Below, piece by piece: positions 36,801 through 47,800 of a DNA stretch of 64,000 nt. The DNA lies in the NCBI RefSeq assembly GCF_037042905.1, contig NC_087249.1, positions 35,057,901 to 35,121,900 of the forward strand, given 5' to 3'. The first letter of the stretch is position 1; every line of letters starts with the position of its first letter. The DNA is from Lytechinus pictus (lineage: Eukaryota; Echinodermata; Echinoidea; Temnopleuroida; Toxopneustidae). Both the position numbers and the translations under genes were made by a program. Below the pieces are notes generated by a model, which had not been told where the DNA came from, did not search any database, and was given only the letters and a program-made list of their open reading frames with translations.

Positions 36801-37260
36801 TCGAATCTAGTTCATGATCACAAAAAATGTTGATTAGACCAAGTAATATTAGACCAACCGTCAGTAAACCCCACTAACGACCAGCAAGATGCACATTTCC
36901 TTACTAAGGGGCACACATACTATATTACTATGAAGATTAAAATTGGTAACCTTTTTAGCTAGGCAGATCTTGCTGGATCCCAGACTAGAAGTTGACTAGT
37001 TTGGAAAATAATATAAATATATATATATATATATATACGGCATTTACGGCATTTTCAGCATTTACGGCATTTTCTAAACCATTTGTGATTATTATATACA
37101 GTATATAAATAAAAGTTATGTATGTGTGTGTGTGTTTGAGTTAGTAATTCTGTAGAACATAAAAACGGAAAACTCAATTGTGTCCCCCCTACCTTCAAGG
37201 AGAGATTTTCCGCCCATGGGGAAAAGACAAAGTTCAGAATACCGATTTGTGACAATCATA

Positions 37261-37900
37261 GCCAGTGATGACTCGAGTCCGGTCATGAGACCGTTTATGC
37301 TGGACTCAGTTTCGGACTCGTCGGACTCGAAGGTTTATGACTCGGTCTCAGACTCGGGGCCCGTGACTCGATGACTCGGCAACGAGTCCGGCTCGAGACC
37401 AACTTATTTAGGCGCTAATACTCGTAGTTTTCATACTCGAAAATTTCCCACAAAAGTTCACAAAAATATTTTTAAACATCACTCACACAAATTTCAGCTA
37501 AGTCGGATTACGGAGTATGACGTTACTAGTAGTCAAATGCCTTGCGCAGTACATGTTACGCGTGAAATGATAATAGTAGGTCTATTATGTGTACACACAT
37601 GAACGGCTGCCCGTTTTCAGTCTGAGCTGCATAGTTATCATTTGAACAAGGTCTCTTGTCGATACACAGGGAATATTCAGTGGGAAATTTCTTTTTTCTT
37701 CCGAATAGATAGCAGTAAAACTAAATGCCTGAAAAACTCCACTAAAAATCGCAATTTCTTCGTGCAAATGAAAATTTGTTAGCATCACTTTCAATTGTTC
37801 TAATTAGTCATGCGTGCATTATAAACGTTGAGATGGGTCTGAAATGAAAGAAGAGAATCATATCTTTCTAATTTTGTATACTTTATGAAGCAAATTTATG
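37261..37900. other. GACTCG-rich stretch and non-coding sequence
   Basis: 37268-37400 repeats ACTCG/GACTCG words (low complexity). The remainder shows no recognisable feature. Confidence 0.5.
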
Positions 37901-38328
37901 ATCATCATAGGAGAAAATTACATTGAATCACGGTTTTATATTTTCTGAGACGCACAGTATGTATATATTTATATACAGTGCGTCCCCCCAAAAAGCCCAC
38001 TATACACTTTTGAAATGGCTGCCAAATAAAAAATATATCACTTTTGGGGGGAAGACTTATACAGTATATATGAAAAGCCAATAAAGTCAACTTCCAAATG
38101 ACACCAATAAGTTGGAAAACTATTAATGTTTGAGCAAGCACTGCCCACTGAAACGAAGGGTATGAAAATTAGGCTGGGCCGGAATTAGCCTTTCAATTTC
38201 TTTGTTTGGAACTTGCAAAGTTGGGGCAAAGTTGAGGGTTTTGTGATGAATTAATTATCAAATGTGATCAGTTTGTTGTTCGAGAAAATTTCATGGGTTA
38301 TAAATTTAATGAAATTTAATGCATGATG

Positions 38329-40846
38329 CCCAGGTAACAAGCCAATGTTGGCTCTACGTTGGAAACTTGAAAGTCGTTGGACGTTGGAAAAACTTGATGG
38401 ATTAACGTTGAATCGACGTTGGAAACTAGTTTGATGGAAAGATGATGGACAATCAACAATGACACGACGTTGGCAACGTTGGAAACTTGTTAGTTGGAGA
38501 GTTGTTGGACAGTCGACAATGTCACAACGTTGGAAACACGTTTGATTGGATAGTTGTTGAACAGCCAGCAAAGGCACAACGTTGGCAACGTTGGAAACTA
38601 GTTCGCTGGAAAGTTGTTGAACAACCGACAATGGCACAACGTTGACAAAGTTGGAAACTAGTTTGTTGGATGGTCGACAATGGCACAACGTTGGAAACTA
38701 GTAAGTTGGAGAGTTGTTGGACAGTCGACAATGTCACAGCGTTGGAGACACGTTTGATTGGATAGTTGTTGAACAGCCAGCAAAGGCACAACGTTGGCAA
38801 CGTTGGAAACTAGTTCGCTGGAAAGTTGTTAAGCAATCAACAATGACACGACGTTGGCAACGTTGGAAACTTGTTAGTTGGAGAGTTGTTGGACAGTCGA
38901 CAATGGCACAACGATGGAAACATATTTAATTGGATAGTTGCTGAACAGCCAACAATTACACAACGTTGGCAACGTTGGAAACCAGTTCGATGGAAAGTTG
39001 TTGATCAACCGACAATGAGACAACGTTGACAAAGCTGGAAACTAGTTTGTTGGAGATTTGTTGGACGGTCGACAATGGCAAAACGTTGGAAACTAGAAGG
39101 TTGGAGATTAGTTGGATAGTCGACGATAACACAAGGTTGGCAACGTGGGAAACTAATTCGATGGAAACGAAATAAGGTTCGTTAATCATTTAGTTTTCGG
39201 ACTAACGAACCTTCGGAATTACGAACCTCATTTCGTTTTCGGATTAACGAACCTTCGGAATTACGAACCTTGCTTCGTTTTCGGACTAACGAACCTTCGG
39301 AATTACGAACCTCATTTCGTTTTCGGACTAACGAACCTTCGGAATTATACGAACCTTTGGAAATACGAAGTGTAACCGTCAAAGCTAGAAACTAGTTCGT
39401 TGTGCCATAGTCGGTTGTTCAACAACTTTCCACCGAATTAGTTTCCCACGTTGCCAACCTTGTGTTATCGTCGACTATCCAACTAATCTCCAACCTACGT
39501 TGGAAACTAGTAGGTTGGAGATTAGTTGGATAGTAGACAATGACACAACGTTGATAAAGCTGGAAACTAGTTAGATGGAAAGTTGTTGAACAACTGACAC
39601 CGGCACAACGTTGGAAACTGGTAGGTTGGAGATCAGTAGGATAGTCGACGATGACACAACGTTGGCAACGTTGACAAAGTTGGAAACTAGTTTGTTTGAG
39701 ATTTGTTGGACGTTCGACAATGGCAAAACGTTGGAAACTAGTAGGTTGGAGATCAGTTGGATAGTCGACGATGACACAAGGGTGGCAACGTTGGAAACTA
39801 GTTCGAGGAAAAGTTGTTGATCAACCGACAATGAGACAACGTTGACAAAGTTGGAAACTAGTTTGTTGGAGATTTTTTGGACGGTCGACAATGACAAAAC
39901 GTTGGAAACTAGTAAGTTGGAGATTAGTTGGATAGTAGACTATGACACAACGTTGATAAAGCTGGAAACTAGTTAGATGGAAAGTTGTTGAACAACTGAC
40001 ACTGGCACAACGTTGGAAACTGGTAGGTTGGAGATCAGTAGGATAGTCGACGATGACACAACGTTGGCAACGTTGGAAAGTTGATGAACAACAGACAATG
40101 GCACAACATTGGAAACTAGAGTGTTGGAGATTTGTTGGACAGCCAACAACGTCACAACGTTGGAAACGTGTTTGATTGGATAGTTGTTGAACAGCCAACA
40201 AAGGCACAGCGTTGACTACGTCGGAAACAAGTTCGATGGAGAGTTGCTGAACAACCGACAACGGAACAACGTTGGAAACTATTTTCTTGGAAATGTGTTG
40301 GACAGTCGACAATGGCACAACGTTGACAAAGTTGGAAACTAGTTTGATGGAGAGTTGTTGAACAACTGAAAATGTCACAACGTGGACAGCGTAATTGGAA
40401 TAGTTTATTGGAGAGTTGTTGACAGTTAACATTGACACAATGTTGGAAACTATAGTTTGTTGGATATTTGTTTGACAGTCGACATAATATCCCGGCATAA
40501 TATACACAGTGTTGAGAACGTTAGAAACTGGTTCATTGGAGAATTGATATACAGACGACTACTCGCATTATTTCCAATGGGGGGGGGGGGGGGGTCGATC
40601 AAGTAAGTTTGCTTGTCTATCCATGTCACCCTTGGTATCCCCCAGAAATAAGGGGAAAAGAAATCGAGAGAGAAGGAAAATAATGGGAAGGGAAAGAAGA
40701 ACTAAAACTAAGGGGAAAAAATTAAGATTGGGTAGAATAGAGAGGCTGCATGCATGCACCGGGGGATGCAAATGTGTCGATTACAGTAAAATAAAGGAGA
40801 AAAACAAGAAAACAAATGTAGTTCAAGACCAGAATTTCCAGAAAAA
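38329..40846 (-). mobile_element. AACGTTGG-repeat transposon, one end (truncated copy)
   Basis: Begins CCCAGGTAACAAGCCAATGT, the same terminus as the right end of 44807-49691 but inverted, and matches that element's right half to about 40846, where similarity stops. Its body is an array of 55-70-bp units (CAACGTTGGAAACTAGTTNG ... GTTGTTGGACAGTCGACAAT GGCA). A TTCGGATTA fragment is inserted at 39165-39378. Open frames rich in VVPLSVVQQLS are translations of the unit. Confidence 0.82.
39165..39378. mobile_element. TTCGGATTA-repeat fragment nested in the AACGTTGG array
   Basis: About five units ending with CGAAGTGTAACC, the GGTTACACTTCG terminus read inverted. It interrupts the AACGTTGG unit between GATGGAAA and GTCAAAGC. 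Confidence 0.8.
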
Positions 40847-41019
40847 AAATGAATGTTTGATTGATCACATTAAATGCGTTGATTTATTGATAAATTGTTG
40901 ATTAAATGATTGATAGGAAAAAGTTGATGCCCCAATTCAGAATTTATCATTAAATCAACATTCTGCTCTGGACTTCATGCGTACATGGCGATAGCAGTCA
41001 GTCTCTCAACAGTAGGGGA

Positions 41020-41059
<40 letters not shown>

Positions 41060-41279
41060 CTAAATGTTCTGTTGACCCTTATTCCATCAACCTACTTCTC
41101 CCACTTAAGTCCTATATCTCACACCCATTCCCCTGACTCCCATGAACACATTGCTGGGATCCACATGATAAAATGCTGCCCCAAAAGTGTAATTTGTGTT
41201 CACTCATGCATCATATTTCAATTTAATAATTTATGAAATTTGCTTATAACAACCAAAACTGGTCACGGTTAATAATAAT

Positions 41280-41345
41280 AATAATAATTAGACTTATATC
41301 GCGCCAAATCCACTCTGTAGAGTGCTCAAGGCGCTTGATCATTAA
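41280..41345. repeat. SINE/LINE-like 3' tail fragment
   Basis: (AAT)n followed by TTATATCGCGCCAAATCCAC TCTGTAGAGTGCTCAAGGCG. A related piece is at about 63837-63925 (CACCAAGTCCACTCTGCAGA GTG). Confidence 0.5.
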
Positions 41346-41702
41346 TTCATCACAACGCCCTCAACTTTGCAAGTTCCAAAGGATTTGCCCCTAAAAAACT
41401 GACATAATTTTGAAAGGCTAATTCCGGCCCAGCCTAATTTTCATACCCTTTGTTTCAGTGGACAGTGCTCGTTCAAGCATGAAAAAGTTTTGTCATTTGG
41501 AAGTTGACTTTAATGGCTTCAACATATGTGTTTTCCCCCAAAGGTTTTTTTTTTATTTGGCAGCCAATTCAAAAGTGTATAGTTTTTTTGGGGGACGCAC
41601 TGTATATAAATATATACATACATTGCGTCTCAGAAAAAAGAAAACTGTGATTCAATGTAATTTTTTCCTATGATGATAATGATGATGATATATATATATA
41701 TA

Positions 41703-41807
41703 GGTACCCGTCCTGACTCAGTCCGTACTAGCAGGGAGAAGCTCTGGATGAGACGACTTCGCACCATCCAACCTCATGGCCTGAACATCCAAGAGGGGAA
41801 CGACTGA
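41703..41807 (+). pseudogene. Penelope-like element, C-terminal fragment
   Basis: Thirty-four codons to TGA reading TSREKLWMRRLRTIQPHGLN IQEGND. The pattern R-E-x-x-W-(I/M)-x-x-L-x-T-x-x-P-x-G-L-N is typical of the end of the GIY-YIG endonuclease domain in Penelope-like retroelements. Upstream is (TA)n, so the element is heavily 5'-truncated. Hammerhead-like motifs follow at 42742 and 42842, as expected for this class. Confidence 0.6.
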
Positions 41808-42138
41808 TTTTTCTTTCCTATCCACTTTCAATTTATATATACATATAATTTTTCCCCTCAGCTCTTTTGAATAGTTACATTCTAGTTTCTTACTCTACTT
41901 TCCTCCCATATTTCATACAAGCTCAGCTCCAATTTTTCCTTCCTTATTCAGGCGATATAATAATTATTATATATATATACATACATATATTTGTTTTTTC
42001 TCCACTCACCTCTATATAGATTTACCACATTTGCTTATTTACATGTATACTATGGTTTCTTCATAATACACCCCCTCTCTTCTATATTTGCTTTTACCTT
42101 TTTAGGCAATTTGCTTCCTCTTTTTCACATATACAGGG
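41808..42138. other. Pyrimidine-rich non-coding tail
   Basis: T/C-rich sequence after the Penelope-like stop, probably its 3' tail. It ends at the T run where the 10.4 kb duplication starts. Confidence 0.5.
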
Positions 42139-42741
42139 TTTTTTTTTTTTTTTTCCTACTATATAGTCTTATGTTTTTTTCCCGTCACACCTAGCGGATT
42201 ACAATATCAGTTACACCATATGTGTATTTATATATTTTTTCATATACATTTCTTTTTTGGATATATTTATATACATATCACTTATAGATACATATTTACA
42301 CTTACCTTCTTCTCTTAGTTTGTTTAATGCTTTATCATATATACTTATATGTCTTTTGCACATTATCAGTTGTTCCCCATTCTTTTTCTTTTTTTCCCCC
42401 ACTCTTATGCACCAGTTTATTAAGCCTTTCTTTGTAACCTGTTTGACCCACCTCTCACTAATTCTCTTGTTTTTCATCCCATTATCACTGTTTTGTTCCA
42501 GATCCTGTTTGATGTTGCCTGCCTCATTATTTTAATCCCTCTTGGCTTGAGGTCTTTTACTGGCCTTACTTACACTAACTTCCCTTTGTGTCTGCCTACT
42601 CCTTTTCTTTCATCCCCTTCACTAACCTGATTGGTCTTCTCTACTCACTAATGCCCATTTTGTCTCCTTGTTTCTAGTGTTGCTGTAGCTTGTTTGTGGT
42701 CTATATTATGGTTGTTCCACTTTATATGTTTGTCATTTTGC

Positions 42742-42780
42742 CTCCGACGAAGATTCTGCTAGGATCGAAAGCTTAGGCCC
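42742..42780 (+). ncRNA. Hammerhead-like motif in the Penelope-type tail
   Basis: CCGACGA, then GATTCT/AGGATC able to form a 6-bp stem II with loop GCT (one G-T pair), then GAAAGCTTAGG. The core has CCGACGA instead of CUGANGA, so it is a degenerate or derived motif. Duplicated at 53168-53206. Confidence 0.4.
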
Positions 42781-42841
42781 CTTTTTGACTTTCTAATATA
42801 TATATATACATAATCACAATAGTCTGTAATTACAGACGCTT

Positions 42842-42880
42842 CTGACGAAGTCTCAATTAACAGACGAAAGCTAAAGCAAA
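42842..42880 (+). ncRNA. Second hammerhead-like motif
   Basis: CTGACGA (42842-42848), stem II GTCT/AGAC around CAATTAAC, then GAAA (42866-42869) and GCTAAAGC. The core order is correct; stems I and III are not convincing. Duplicated at 53268. Confidence 0.4.
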
Positions 42881-44369
42881 TAATGGTGTCCTGCGTCATC
42901 TGTTGAGTTGGCCTCGCCTCATCTCATTATGTTTAATATTCACAACTCAACAGCGATTGGTAGAAGTAAACTTATCATCACACTATATATACATATATAT
43001 ATAACCAATTGATTTGCACCAATTTGATAGAATCTGATAAGCATAAGAATGATATTTTAGTGGTCTCTTAATTGCTTTGATCTGTGCCACTAGGATAGAA
43101 TAATCAATATACGATCCACCTCACTACATATCCCGTTACTATGTGTGCATTTTCAGCTTACAAAAATCGCAATAGAATTTACGTTTTTTTTTGCTAAGAT
43201 AGAAGTAATGATAAGATAATAGGAATTATTTTGTCTAATGGTTCTAGTTAAAGCATAAATATGATTTGCCCATTTAGCAATTAAACAACTTGGGTTATTC
43301 AATGATGCAATTGACAGTGTTTAAAGATATGATACTCTCAATTTGTAGGTATAAAATGTTACTGTCTTACAAAAGTATTTGCTCTGCTCAACTTTGTCTT
43401 GCTCATTACACTCTATAAAGAATTGAATTTAAATCTTATGTAAAGTTGTATTTTATTATCTAAATTTGACCTAATATTTTCCTAACTCTAGGATTGCCAT
43501 AAGCTGCAGAGCATTGCAACGCGATTTTCATTCCTATTCATCGCTTGCAAGCTCAATATTTTGCTTCAGAAAACCTCAACTTAATAAGTCAAGAGGGTTT
43601 ATATATATATAAAAAAAAAAACGACTGCTTTCTTGATTTCCAAATAACAAATTCGTTTTTTGTACAATTCGCAGAACAAAAAAAAATGACAATAACAATA
43701 TTTAGAGGATATTAATGGATAAGAATTTTAATGCAGATCGTGAAATGATGCTTTTTTCTTATTTGTTTGTGCGGAACTTATTTGACAAATGTTGCTATGT
43801 CAAATGTCTGAATCCAGATAGAGATGGAAAACGACATGCGGCAAATAAAACGTGACAAAACAAGTCCAAAGATGTAGGTTTCATCAATTTAAGCATGCAA
43901 GAAGTGCTCTACATTGGTGTCTAGAAAATTATAATGCTGAATCTATATATGAAGAGTTTGTTTGCAAAAGGGGTTAGATCCACTCTAGACCATTCCGAGA
44001 ACTTGAAATCATGTTTTTGTTTTATCTCCCTGCAAATAGCCTTATGCGAAACTAAATTGTCATGATTTACTATACCCTACCGCGTGAACATAAAATTGGG
44101 TATAAAAGATATCTACCTGTTGTCGTATCTTTTTTATAGATATTTTGTTAGAAAAATTACCATTATTTATTCAGTGAGGTGTCGTCTTCACGAGTCACTG
44201 CAAACAGTCCTTATTGCAGGTCCCTTTTTAAGTCAGTAGGAACTGCAATAATTTTTTTAGCTCGCCCTTCGCTCTCGATTTTGTGAAACAGGCAAAACAA
44301 AAATCGTGTTAACCGTTCCCATGACCTTTTGCCCCTATTTGCCCCCACCCCCGTCCCCCGTTTAAAAAT
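42881..44369. other. AT-rich non-coding within the 10.4 kb unit
   Basis: No exon-like frame or TIR pair was recognised; short (TA)n runs at 42983-43003. A single GCTCGCCCTTCGCTCTCG word at 44259. Repeated in the second unit (53307-54795). Confidence 0.4.
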
Positions 44370-44375
44370 CCTGGT

Positions 44376-44806
44376 GGTCATGTACAACCTTCCTCTTCAG
44401 TCAGAAGCCTGGGTGTTGTGATTGACTCCTCCCTGGAGATGAATCGCCACGTTTCATCCCTTTCAAGTTCGCTGCATTTTCATCTCTCAAATATAGCTCG
44501 TTTAAGGCCTTTCCTAAGCCAAGCTGCCTGTGAGCATGCTGTGAGAGCTTTGATCACATCAAGAATTGACTATGCAAACTCCCTGCTATGTGGTACATCT
44601 TCGGCTAACATCCAGCGACTTCAACGAGCTCAGAATCGTGCAGCCAAATTGGTATTCCTTGCCATGCAAGAAGCGTGATCATGCATGCCTCTCCCCTTCT
44701 ACATCAATTACACTGGCTTCCTGTCCATAAGCGTGTCATATACAAAATCCTCACCATTGCCTACAAATGCATCCATAATTGTGCTCCATCCTATCTTAAT
44801 GACCTA
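44376..44806 (+). pseudogene. Non-LTR retrotransposon RT remnant, 5' piece
   Basis: Encodes the end of a LINE reverse transcriptase: SSSVRSLGVVIDSSLEMNRH, FHLSNIARLRPFLSQ, ITSRIDYANSLLCG, then after a frameshift near 44680 LLHQLHWLPVHKRVIYKIL and APSYLNDL. These are hallmark segments of CR1/L2/Rex-like LINEs. The frame breaks exactly at 44805-44806 (TA), where the 4.9 kb element is inserted, and resumes at 49692. Confidence 0.9.
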
Positions 44807-47800
44807 CCCATGTAACAATACAGCGTTGGATCAACGTTGGGAAATTTTTTCCCAACGTTGCCTCAACGTTGGCAGGCCAACGTTGCATCATCGATAGAAG
44901 TGCACGCGCATACATCGTCAGACCAACAACATTTCCAACGTCAGTTCAACGTTGTCCAGCAACAATGTTTCAACGTTGTCTGGCAACGTTGATCCAATGT
45001 TGGCTAAATAGTCAAATACAACATTGCTACAACGTTGGTAAGCAACGTTGCATCATCGATAGAAGTGCACGTCCATACATCGTCAGACCAACAACATTTC
45101 CAACGTCAGTTCAACGTTGTCCACCATCAATGCTCCAACGTTGGTATAATGTCGGCTGAGTCATCAATAACAGCGTTGCTGCAACGTTGATGGGCAACGT
45201 TGAAGCAGCGATGGACGTGCACTTGCATACATCGTCAGTCCAACTATGTTTACAACGTTGGTTCAACGCTGTCCAGCAACAATGCTCCAACGTTGTCTGG
45301 CAACATTGTTACAACGTTTTCACAATGTTGCTCCAACATTGCTCCAACGTTATTCCAACGTATGGCAGTAATTAACAAAACACTAATTGGTTTCAAGGTG
45401 AAGTCCACCATTACAACTCTACACTCTAATCTTTATCATCATATCTTATCCTATCCTAAAATCCTACATCCTAATCCTATATCCTATTCCTATCATCCTA
45501 CACCTATCCACTGTATCCTGTCATTGACTCCTATATATAGAGCAACTTTGCTATACTTGGCAGAATACAAATAATATCATTTTCCACACTTAACCTTGAA
45601 TATTTCACTAAGAATAATATCTTTTGATTATAAATGATATGATAATGGAGCCACATACTTTTCTGAAACTTTTCATGGCGGAAATATTGAATAAACATAA
45701 ATACTCTAATTATTATAGCAATATTACCTAAAATTTTGGTCATTTACTGATGTAATGAATATTCATGAGTGCATAATCATTGTCCAGATGAGGCAGGTAT
45801 GGCAGCGTTGGTCTAACGTTGGGTGACGTTGATCCAACGTTGGTATAATGTTGGTCCAATGTTGATGGAAAGTTGATTCAACTTTAGTCCAATGTTAGTC
45901 CAACGTTGGCGTAAACGTTGATTCAATGTTTGTCTAATATCGGTTAAATGTTGTTGTAACGTTGATTCTTTGTTGGTCTAATTTTAAACAAATCCAACGA
46001 TGCGCCATCTCCATCAAACAGTTTTCAACACTGTGCCATCATCATCTGTAACCTGTTCATGATTCTATCAAAAAAAATTACAACTATTATTACAGCTATT
46101 CATTTCTTTTCATTCTTTCTGTTACAAGTCTCTTCACATAATTAAGAGGAATCAAGAGAATTATGTGTGATATTTATTGAGGCCTTTGTAGCATTCAAAC
46201 TTTTTTGACATCCTCTTTTTCTCAAACAAGACTAATACCAAAAAACATATGCATATGTAATAAGAATTAAGATGTATTACATTTTCTTGCGAGTTGCAAT
46301 CTCTGTTTCTGTCTACAATTGTTTAATGACTCGGTATGCAATGCCAATTGCAACGTCAGTAATCATCACAAAAACTCACATGTGTAATTGCAGTCTCTCA
46401 GTATTTACAAAATCTAAAAAGGAGGTCGCGTAACTTGGCCTCACTCAGAGTAACGTAGCTACTGCCTACTGTAACTAAAGAGTGCCTCTTTTTGATTAAG
46501 ATAGAAGTCAACTGATATCTCAATATGCATGGCCATGGGTTACAGTACACCAACACCAGATTTCAACACTGTACTTGAAAATCATCCAATGACTGTTGCC
46601 TTGCCCTTGGTATCGCATACTCGTTCCCACTCACACGTATTGCGAGGTTAGTATTAGTCACTCACACAAGCTAATTACGAGGTTAGTTAGTATGTTATAC
46701 TGTGCAGTGACTGGTGTTAAGTACTACTTTACTACTACTTACACGAATATACTGGCGTCGGACTGTATTCGCACAGAAGCTGACTCCGGAATCTTTCGGA
46801 GGGGATCAATGGTTGCAGTTACCGATTATCTGCAAGTGCAAAAAAAATTCCACTGTAGATTGTAGGTCCTAAATATGCAGCTTATAAGTACTGTTCCAGA
46901 TCACTAGATATTCTGGAATTTAATTGTCTATATCCACTATCCAGTCCAAATTCTGCCAGATTCTTCAAGTTCAAAATTTAAGGAAGCAGACTACACAGAC
47001 ATGACAGGAGTCCGACGTCGCGACTAATTCTGCGCATCAGAATAGTATGGTATTTTTAAATAGGCACATTTGATGCTTGTATTTCCTTCTTCAATTTCTT
47101 CTAGTTATGTGACGGTAGGCCTATGCCATATCTCGTACTTACTGTGAAAGGCCTAGCCAGCTGCAAAGGACGAGGGCGTTTCTGGAAATTCTGGTCTTGA
47201 ACTACATTTTTTTTTCTCCTTTATTTTCTATATTAATCGATACATTTGCATCCCCCGGTGCCGATGCAGCCTCTCTATTCTACCCCATCTTTATTTTTGT
47301 TTTCCCCTTAGACTTAGTTTTAGTTCCTCTTTCCCTTCCCATTATTTTCCTTCTCTCTTGATTTCTTTTCCCCTTATTGCTGGGGGATACCAATGGTGAC
47401 ATGGATAGACAAGCAAACTTACTTGATCGACCCCCCCCCTTGGCCCCATTGGAAATTATGCGAGTAGTCGTCTGTATATCATTATCAATTCTCCAATGAA
47501 CCAGTTTCTAACGTTCTCAACACTGTGTATATGCCGGGATATTATGTTGACTGTCAAACAAATATCCAACAAACTATAGTTTCCAACATTGTGTCAATGT
47601 TAACTGTCAACAACTGTCCAATAATAAACTATTCCAATTACGCTGTCCACGTTGTGCCATTGTCCGTTGTTCAACAACTCTCCATCAAACTAGTTTCCAA
47701 CTTTGTCAACGTTGTGCCATTGTCGACTGTCCAACAAATCTCCAAGAAAATAGTTTCCAACGTTGTTCCTTTGTCGGTTGTTCAGCAACTCTCCATCGAA

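Larger units (their letters stand above)
31134..37218. mobile_element. hAT-like transposon A, 8-bp target duplication
   Basis: Ends CATGGGCGGAAATCCC and, inverted, CATGGGCGGAAAATCTC, flanked by identical GGGAAAAG (31126-31133, 37219-37226). A paralogous, unoccupied version of the target exists in the inverted TIR at 27138-27145, where GGGAAAAG occurs once. The element includes hAT-like element B (31799-35229) and the GCTCGCGCTTCGCGCTCGC array. No transposase was recognised. Confidence 0.9.
27094..37258. mobile_element. Composite TA-flanked TIR element with nested insertions
   Basis: Left TIR starts TGATTGTCACAAATCGGTAT at 27094, and its inverted partner ends at 37258. TA lies outside both ends (27092-27093, 37259-37260). 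The homology continues inwards about 115 bp (CCGGAGGCAAACCAATCAAA at left; TTGATTTGCCTCTGAAAAGA near 31079 at right), but the right TIR is split by the 6.1 kb insertion 31134-37218. Without that the element would be about 4.1 kb, most of it the TTCGGATTA-repeat element 27274-30868. Confidence 0.78.
37901..41679. repeat. Long inverted repeat (~350-bp arms) enclosing an AACGTTGG array
   Basis: Arms 37901-38262 and 41335-41679 are inverted copies. Each arm has two mariner-like ends back to back, separated by TA-rich sequence: CTGAGACGCACAGTA then TACAGTGCGTCCCCC on the left, and GGGGGACGCACTGTA then TACATTGCGTCTCAG on the right. The inner pair (37974 and 41606) would bound a 3.6 kb TA-flanked element. 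Non-coding. Confidence 0.8.

Noticed and set aside
46596..46865. 89-codon frame in the core of the AACGTTGG transposon as a possible transposase
   Set aside because: Too short, no DDE/D or zinc-finger motifs visible, and broken on both sides.
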